Source: Spirochaetaceae bacterium
GTDB taxonomy: Bacteria; Spirochaetota; Spirochaetia; JABEVK01
Assembly (NCBI GenBank): GCA_023265735.1
Contig: JAHFSN010000049.1
Location: 1 to 9,196, forward strand
DNA length: 9,196 bases
Direction of reading: 5' to 3'
Shown: positions 5,397 through 9,196 of the stretch, one piece after another
Layout: each line of letters begins with the position of its first letter
Numbering within the stretch: position 1 is the stretch's first letter
Position numbers and translations under genes: made by a program
The notes under the pieces: generated by a model
What the model was told of the DNA's origin: nothing
Databases searched by the model: none
The model's input: only the letters and a program-made list of their open reading frames with translations

Positions 5397-6257
5397 TTAG
5401 CCCAACAATTGCAAGGTTGACTGCGACCGCTGGTTGGCCTGGGCCAGCATGGCGTTGCCCGACTGAACCAGGATCTGGTTCTTGGTGTAGTCGACCATCT
5501 GCTTGGCCATGTCGACGTCGCGGATGCGGCTTTCGGCAGCCTGCAGGTTCTCGGCGCCCACATCCAGACCCTTCGTGGTGAACTCCAGCCGGTTCTGGTA
5601 GGCGCCCAGGTCGGCGCGCTGCTTGCTGACTTTGTTCAACGCAGCATCGAAAGTCATGATGGCCCGGTTGGCTTCGTCGGGGGAGGCCAGACTGATCTTC
5701 TGACCGCTTCCGATATCCTTGAGTCCGAGGGCCGAGGCGCTCATGGTGCCGATGTAGACCCGGGTCCGCTGGTCGACGTTGGCGCCAATATGGAACCACA
5801 TCGCACTGGGGACATTGTTGGTTCCTTCCTGGCGGGCATAGGCGCCGGTCAGCATGTTCATGCCGTTGAACTGAGCGTGGCTGGCCACCCGGTCAATTTC
5901 GTCCACCAGCTGGCTGACTTCGACCTGGATCTGCTGGCGGTCCTGGGCGGTATAGATGCCGTTGGACGACTGGACAGACAGTTCGCGGAGCCGCTGGAGG
6001 ATGTCCTGGGACTCCTGGAGGTAGCCTTCCGTGGTCTGGATGAACGAGATGCCGTCGGAGGCGTTCCGGGAAGCTTGGCCGAGGCCGCGGATCTGGGAGC
6101 GCATCTTTTCGGAGACCGCCAAGCCGGAAGCGTCGTCGCCAGCGCGGTTGATCCGCATGCCGGAGGCAAGCTTCTCCATGTTCTTGGTGACTTCCTTGAC
6201 GGAGTCGCTCTGGACACGCTGAGCATTGATGGCGCTCAGGTTGTGGTTGATGATCAT
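5397..6257 (-). CDS. flaB: periplasmic flagellin FlaB, first copy (FlaB1-like)
   Basis: This is a core filament subunit of the spirochaete periplasmic flagellum. It has 286 residues. The N-terminal flagellin domain spans about 1-140 ('MIINHNLSAINAQRV', 'DDASGLAVSEKMRSQIRGLGQASRN', 'LQRLRELSVQSSNGIYTAQDR'). A short centre at 141-195 contains 'MWFHIGANVDQRTRVYIGTM', a segment I associate with treponemal FlaB1. The C-terminal domain spans about 205-286 ('QRADLGAYQNRLEF', 'AAESRIRDVDMAKQMVDYTKNQILVQSG', ending 'STLQLLG'). The ATG at 6257 follows AAGGAGG by six bases. It is the first gene after the sigma-28-like promoter, has a 5' leader of about 93 nt with two hairpins, and is closed by its own terminator, all pointing to high, tightly controlled expression. 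It is a tandem paralogue of the next flaB. Confidence 0.97.
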   Translation of the reverse strand: MIINHNLSAINAQRVQSDSVKEVTKNMEKLASGMRINRAGDDASGLAVSEKMRSQIRGLGQASRNASDGISFIQTTEGYLQESQDILQRLRELSVQSSNGIYTAQDRQQIQVEVSQLVDEIDRVASHAQFNGMNMLTGAYARQEGTNNVPSAMWFHIGANVDQRTRVYIGTMSASALGLKDIGSGQKISLASPDEANRAIMTFDAALNKVSKQRADLGAYQNRLEFTTKGLDVGAENLQAAESRIRDVDMAKQMVDYTKNQILVQSGNAMLAQANQRSQSTLQLLG

Positions 6258-6278
6258 AATATTCCTCCTTGAATATTA
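6257..6278 (-). promoter_or_regulatory. start-site hairpin of the first flaB with the Shine-Dalgarno in an ANGGAN hexaloop (candidate CsrA site)
   Basis: In the transcript, TAATATTC (6278-6271) pairs perfectly with GAATATTA (6264-6257) over eight base pairs, leaving the loop AAGGAG. The last paired base is the A of the flaB ATG. The Shine-Dalgarno (AAGGAGG) is the loop plus one stem base. UCAAGGAGGA matches the CsrA/RsmA consensus WCANGGANGW at all ten positions, with the GGA displayed in a hexaloop closed by C-G, the geometry known for this family. Binding here would block ribosomes. CsrA repression of flagellin through a site on the Shine-Dalgarno is established for B. subtilis hag and reported for Borrelia flaB. 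Confidence 0.7.
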
Positions 6279-6320
6279 CGTCGAAGAGCCCAAACCGAAG
6301 TCTGGGAGACGCGGAACAAT

Positions 6321-6351
6321 CGAAGGAAGCCGAATCCGTTCGACTCCTTCG
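6321..6351 (-). promoter_or_regulatory. 5'-terminal hairpin of the first flaB leader, ANGGAN loop
   Basis: In the transcript, CGAAGGA (6351-6345) pairs with TCCTTCG (6327-6321). After a bulged U, GTCGAA pairs with TTCGGC (one U-G), leaving CGGA; if the last A-U opens, the loop is ACGGAT, which fits ANGGAN. The hairpin starts about where transcription from the sigma-28-like promoter should start, so it would cap the 5' end of the message. It also lies 17 nt past the rluA-family stop and could act as a weak terminator, although the following ATTGTTCC is a poor U-run. Confidence 0.5.
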
Positions 6352-6356
6352 CTGTT

Positions 6357-6384
6357 AGATCGGCAGATTAAGGAAAGAACTTGA
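6357..6384 (-). promoter_or_regulatory. sigma-28 (FliA/WhiG)-like promoter of the first flaB
   Basis: The minus strand has TCAAGTTC (6384-6377), twelve bases, then GCCGATCT (6364-6357). The sigma-28 consensus is TAAAGTTT, eleven bases, GCCGATAA; the two boxes match at 6 of 8 positions each, with the spacer one base longer. Flagellins are classic sigma-28 targets, in treponemes too. The -35 box lies within the last codons of the rluA-family gene, whose stop codon is in the spacer. Predicted start is near 6350, giving a leader of about 93 nt. Confidence 0.65.
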
Positions 6385-7294
6385 ATTTTTTCTGCAGCCA
6401 CTGGGCCTGGACCGGCGCCAGGGGGGCCGTTTGCGGCGGAAAGAGGTCGCAGGTGAGCTTCCAGGCGTGAAGAAGCCAAGGAACTCCCAACTCGGAAGGG
6501 GTGGCTCCGCCCTGGTATTTCGAATCTCCCGCCAGGGGATGGCCCAGAGTCTGGGCGTGGACCCGGATCTGATGCGTCCGCCCCGTCCCCAGATCGACTT
6601 CGGCCAAGGTCAGGTTCTCGGTCCAGGCGAGGGGCGTGAACCTCGACGCGGCCTCGGCCCCTTCTTCGGGAGAACCGACCCGGGTCACCCCCGCCTCCCG
6701 CTGGAGGCGGTCTCGGGTTTCGGCAGGGGCCTCCAGGCGGCCGGTCAGGACGGCAAGGTAGGTCTTCGACACTCTCCGCTGGACGAGGGCCTCCGAGAAT
6801 CCCTGGGCGCCCCTGAGGGTTCGGGAGAAGACCACGAGGCCCGAGGTTTCGCGGTCGAGGCGGTGAAGGGGTCCCGGACGAAAACCCAGGCTCGGGCCCT
6901 GGGATCCGTGCAGGTAGGCTCGAACCCTGTCGTCGAGGGCGGGTTCTTGGTGGAGTTGGGGATGGGACCCCCGGTGGACCACGAGACCCGAGGGCTTGTT
7001 GATCACAAGCCAGTCGTCCCCTTCCCAGACGATCCAGTCGAGGGGCAGAGACGACGCCGGGAGCGCCGGAAGGGTTCTGACGGGCCTGCCCGTCAAAAGA
7101 GCATCCCAGATCGCGATGGTGTCCCCCGGCTCCACCCGGCTTTCGGGCGCCGCCTTGGCTCCCCTCAACCGGATGTCCCCCTTGCGGAGGGCCTTGTGCA
7201 GGGTCCCCAGGGACACGTCGGGCAAGAGTCGTCTCAGGACAGTCTCCAGCCGCCGGCCTCCATCATCCTGGCCCGCGGTGAACTCGGTCCTCAC
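6368..7294 (-). CDS. RluA-family 23S rRNA-type pseudouridine synthase (RluC/RluD-like)
   Basis: This enzyme isomerises specific uridines to pseudouridine in structured RNA, probably 23S rRNA. At 308 residues it has the RluC/RluD layout. An N-terminal S4-type RNA-binding domain covers about 10-65 ('RRLETVLRRLLPDVSLGTLHKALRKGDIRL'), followed by the catalytic domain with 'VINKPSGLVVH' at 97-107 and motif II 'HRLDRETSGL' at 144-153, in which D147 is the expected catalytic aspartate. Further family motifs are 'KTYLA' at 177-181, 'TGRTHQIRVH' at 237-246 and 'LAGDSKY' at 254-260. The target uridine cannot be told from sequence, so no symbol is given. The start is GTG at 7294, overlapping the mlaD stop as GTGA, so it is coupled to the Mla operon. 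Its final codons contain the -35 element of the flaB promoter. Confidence 0.93.
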   Translation of the reverse strand: MRTEFTAGQDDGGRRLETVLRRLLPDVSLGTLHKALRKGDIRLRGAKAAPESRVEPGDTIAIWDALLTGRPVRTLPALPASSLPLDWIVWEGDDWLVINKPSGLVVHRGSHPQLHQEPALDDRVRAYLHGSQGPSLGFRPGPLHRLDRETSGLVVFSRTLRGAQGFSEALVQRRVSKTYLAVLTGRLEAPAETRDRLQREAGVTRVGSPEEGAEAASRFTPLAWTENLTLAEVDLGTGRTHQIRVHAQTLGHPLAGDSKYQGGATPSELGVPWLLHAWKLTCDLFPPQTAPLAPVQAQWLQKKFKFFP

Positions 7295-8202
7295 TTCAGC
7301 GCGGTTTCCATGGTCGACGTGATGTTCTTCAGACTGCGGCTGATGGACTGGAGGTTTTCAAGGGTCTCCTGGGTCGATTTGGCCGTCGCCGGAGACGAGA
7401 GGAGCCCCACCACGGCGCCGGGGGACCCCAGGCCGTCCACCATGGTCTTCAGAGACTGGGAGGTTTCCTTGAGGGTGAGCAAGGTGGCCTGAAAATCCTT
7501 CGACGCCGGGTCCCAGGTCTGTTCGACCTTGGCCAAAATGCGGTTGGCACGCTCGGCGGTGTCGGCGGCCGCGTGGATGCCCCGCTGGGCGTCGGCCAGG
7601 ATGGTATCGACCGACTCGGCCTTGTCCAAGATCCTGTTGGCCTTTTCGGCGGCGTCCGCGGCGGCCTTCACCCCTCTCTCGGTGTCGGCCACGATGCGGT
7701 CGAGGTTCTGGGCATGGGACGAGACGAAGTCGGCCAGGATGCGGCTGGTGGTTCCCAATTCGCGGATGAGTGAGCTTCCTCCGTCGACCAGGAGCTTGAG
7801 GTCCAATCCGGGCTGACCCTGGATAACCTGCCCCGGCAGCACAGGCGGGGCATCGGGTCGTCCTGCGGCGATATCGATGTACTGGTCTCCCAGGAGTCCT
7901 CCCGTCACGATGGAGATTCGATCCTCGGAACGGACCACGAGACTGGAGTAGAGGGAGAGTTCAACGTCGACTTTTCGATGGTCCTCGGGAGCCAAGGAGA
8001 CCTGGGAGACGCTTCCTACCTTGACGCCGGACTGTCGGACCGGCGACCCGGACTGGATGGTTCCCATGCCTTCAAACCGGACACGCACATTGGTGCTTCC
8101 CCCGAAATCGATCCGGAACACCAAGAGATAGGTGAAGACCAGGAGGGCGATGCAACCGATGACAAAGAACAAGACACGAAAGGGTCTAAATTTGCTGTCC
8201 AC
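7291..8202 (-). CDS. mlaD: MlaD-like MCE-domain protein of a lipid ABC transporter
   Basis: MlaD-type proteins are anchored in the inner membrane, form rings through their MCE domain in the periplasm and pass phospholipid or other lipid to or from the MlaEF transporter. The protein has 303 residues. A short cytoplasmic head precedes one membrane helix at about 11-30 ('LFFVIGCIALLVFTYLLVF'). The MCE domain follows at about 37-130 ('VRFEGMGTIQSGSPVRQSGVKVGSV', 'GGLLGDQYIDI'), then a long helical tail (about 140-300) that contains two 31-residue repeats. It is longer than E. coli MlaD (about 183 aa) and nearer the MCE proteins with extended helical tails. The GTG at 8202 is chosen because it gives 'MDSKFRPFRVLFFVI' directly before the helix; it overlaps the end of mlaF by 17 nt. 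The TGA overlaps the next gene as GTGA. Confidence 0.9.
   Translation of the reverse strand: MDSKFRPFRVLFFVIGCIALLVFTYLLVFRIDFGGSTNVRVRFEGMGTIQSGSPVRQSGVKVGSVSQVSLAPEDHRKVDVELSLYSSLVVRSEDRISIVTGGLLGDQYIDIAAGRPDAPPVLPGQVIQGQPGLDLKLLVDGGSSLIRELGTTSRILADFVSSHAQNLDRIVADTERGVKAAADAAEKANRILDKAESVDTILADAQRGIHAAADTAERANRILAKVEQTWDPASKDFQATLLTLKETSQSLKTMVDGLGSPGAVVGLLSSPATAKSTQETLENLQSISRSLKNITSTMETALK
7513..7698 (-). repeat. two tandem 31-residue repeats in the MlaD helical tail
   Basis: MlaD residues 169-199 and 200-230 align without gaps; 18 of the first 28 positions are identical (shared core 'AAAD.AE.ANRIL.K.E' after 'RG'). Codons differ at many conserved residues, so this is an old duplication, not a recent copy. 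The repeat suggests a regular helical rod extending from the MCE ring. Confidence 0.8.
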
Positions 8203-8935
8203 TGTGGATCTTCTCCCGGGCCGTGATAAAGGTTTCCCAGATCCGCGATCCCGGGGCCAGGGCCTCGGTGCGGTTCTGGCAGGCCACGATGGACCCGGCG
8301 TCAAGCAAGGCGATTCTGTCCCCCAAGTATCGGACCAAATCAAGATCGTGGGTAACGACCACCGACGTCAACTGCCTTTCGGTGGCGACCCGGTGAATGA
8401 GGGTCTCTACCAGGGCCGACGTGGCGGGGTCGAGTCCCGTCGTCGGCTCGTCGTAGAAGAGGTAGTCGGGGTCCTGGACGAGGCAGCGGGCGAGGGCGGC
8501 CCGCCTCCTCATCCCCCCCGAAAGGTCGGACGGCTCCTGGTCGAGGGCTTCGGTCATGTCGACCAGGGCCGCCAGGTCACGGACCCTTCGGTCCAGGTCG
8601 GCACCCGAGGCCAACCGGTGGTAGCGCAGGGGAAAGGCGATATTTTCGTACACCGTCATGGAGTCGAAGAGTCCTCCGTTCTGGAGGAGCATGCCGATCT
8701 TGGCCCGCAGATCGGCCCGTTTCCGGGGCGACAGAGGGGCCAGGTCCTGACCATCGATCTCAATCGAACCGGTCTGGATGGTGACCAGGCCCAGGATGGC
8801 TTTCAGCAGCACCGATTTTCCGATGCCGCTTCGGCCCAGGATGACCGTCGTTACCAGGTCGTCGATGTCGAGGTCCACGCCGTCGAGGACCAGCCTCGCT
8901 CCGAAGCCGACCCGGAGGTTACGAAGGCGGATCAT
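8186..8935 (-). CDS. mlaF: MlaF-like ATP-binding protein of a lipid ABC transporter
   Basis: This is the cytoplasmic ATPase that powers the MlaE permease with MlaD. It is 249 residues, standard for the family. Walker A is 'GRSGIGKS' at 34-41, and the Q-loop region 'LLQNGGLFDSMTVYENIAFPLR' at 83-104 has the FDSxTVxEN(I/V)AFPLR pattern typical of Mla/Mce ATPases. The signature 'LSGGM' is at 138-142, Walker B 'YLFYDEP' at 158-164, the D-loop 'GLDP' follows, and the switch histidine is in 'VVTHDL' (H196). All catalytic residues are present. The ATG at 8935 overlaps the mlaE stop as ATGA, and its 3' end overlaps mlaD by 17 nt, so the transporter subunits are coupled. No mlaB or mlaC lies next to it downstream. 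Confidence 0.95.
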   Translation of the reverse strand: MIRLRNLRVGFGARLVLDGVDLDIDDLVTTVILGRSGIGKSVLLKAILGLVTIQTGSIEIDGQDLAPLSPRKRADLRAKIGMLLQNGGLFDSMTVYENIAFPLRYHRLASGADLDRRVRDLAALVDMTEALDQEPSDLSGGMRRRAALARCLVQDPDYLFYDEPTTGLDPATSALVETLIHRVATERQLTSVVVTHDLDLVRYLGDRIALLDAGSIVACQNRTEALAPGSRIWETFITAREKIHSGQQI

Positions 8936-9196
8936 GGGGGACTCCCGAGGGACACGGCGGTGGAAAGCATGCCGATGCCCAGGTCAATGAGGAGCACGCT
9001 GAACAGATTGACCACAATGGACCGGGTGGCGGCCCGTCCCAGGTCCTCCGCCCCCGACCCAGGAAACAATCCCAGGGCCACCGAATTGAGGGCCACGGCG
9101 AACCCAATGAGGAGGGACCTGAGGAGGGCGTTGGAGACGGTCCTTGGGCCCACAAACTGGAAGGCGTTCTGGAAGAACAGGGGCCAGGAGAGGTCC
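8932..9196 (-). CDS. mlaE: MlaE-like permease, C-terminal part (5' end outside the window)
   Basis: This is the inner-membrane permease subunit of the MlaEFD lipid transporter. Only the last 87 residues are in the window. They read 'DLSWPLFFQNAFQFVG', then a hydrophobic segment 'LLRSLLIGFAVALNSVALGLFPG', then 'GAEDLGRAATRSIVV', and a final membrane helix 'NLFSVLLIDLGIGMLSTAVSL'. The 'GAExxGRAATRxxV' block followed by a last helix is the conserved end of the MlaE/YrbE family. The reading frame enters from the right edge, so the internal GTG at 9153 is not the start. The stop overlaps the mlaF start as ATGA. No break is seen. Confidence 0.9.
   Translation of the reverse strand, partial: DLSWPLFFQNAFQFVGPRTVSNALLRSLLIGFAVALNSVALGLFPGSGAEDLGRAATRSIVVNLFSVLLIDLGIGMLSTAVSLGSPP

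Noticed and set aside
3811..5400. Long plus-strand open frame (529 codons) opposite flaG and the second flaB
   Set aside because: It runs across two well-supported genes, two terminators and an intergenic spacer; it arises because GC-rich codons lack stops on the other strand.
6431..7492. Plus-strand open frame (353 codons) opposite the rluA-family gene
   Set aside because: Composition is Arg/Gly/Pro-rich with no motif, while the minus strand carries every pseudouridine synthase motif in order.
8203..8343. Longer MlaD starting at about 8343
   Set aside because: The added 47 residues are Pro/Arg/Trp-rich and lie inside the end of mlaF; the GTG at 8202 gives a normal short head before the membrane helix.
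1..9196. tRNA, rRNA, CRISPR array, insertion sequence, attachment site or replication origin
   Set aside because: No cloverleaf, spaced direct repeats, transposase or terminal inverted repeats were seen; composition and codon use look uniform across the window.

Overview
This window looks like chromosomal DNA from a GC-rich spirochaete (Spirochaetota; genus not resolvable by eye). The evidence is the two flagellins, which are of the spirochaete periplasmic FlaB type; one carries the 'WFHIGANVDQR' segment I know from Treponema FlaB1. The FliD starts with the Treponema-like 'MSDISIPGV' and later has 'NPF' and 'ATNDRFLSAEV' segments. The gene order flaB-flaB-flaG-fliD-hypothetical-hypothetical-tsaE-tsaB matches, as I remember it, the T. 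pallidum flaB1/flaB3-fliD-tsaE-tsaB neighbourhood. Every gene I can support lies on the minus strand, so transcription runs from the right end to the left.

Right block (about 9196-6368): the 3' end of mlaE (permease), then mlaF (ATPase), mlaD (MCE-domain substrate-binding protein) and an RluA-family pseudouridine synthase. Junctions are ATGA, a 17-nt overlap and GTGA, so this is a tightly coupled operon. MlaEFD is an ABC-type phospholipid/lipid transporter linking the inner membrane to the periplasm or outer membrane.

Middle block (about 6384-3797): a sigma-28-like promoter, whose -35 element lies inside the 3' end of the rluA-family gene, drives a first flaB. A strong rho-independent terminator, a 236-nt spacer, a second flaB, another strong terminator, then flaG and fliD follow. 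The flagellin leaders contain hairpins whose hexaloops fit the CsrA/RsmA recognition rule ANGGAN. The SD hairpin of the first flaB fits the full ten-base consensus WCANGGANGW. This is the most interesting signal in the window: post-transcriptional control of flagellin by CsrA (probably with FliW), with two sites on the first flaB leader and one on the second.

Left block (1817-1): an unrecognised 280-residue protein directly after fliD, an unrecognised 87-residue protein, then tsaE and the 5' part of tsaB, which act together in tRNA t6A37 synthesis. tsaE has no ATG/GTG/TTG start where the family should begin; the best fit is CTG in a CTGA overlap.

No mobile element, CRISPR array, tRNA or rRNA was seen, and there is no gene-free stretch over 300 bases. 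The longest gaps are 5161-5396 and 6258-6367; their contents are described below. All identities, foldings and alignments were judged by eye.
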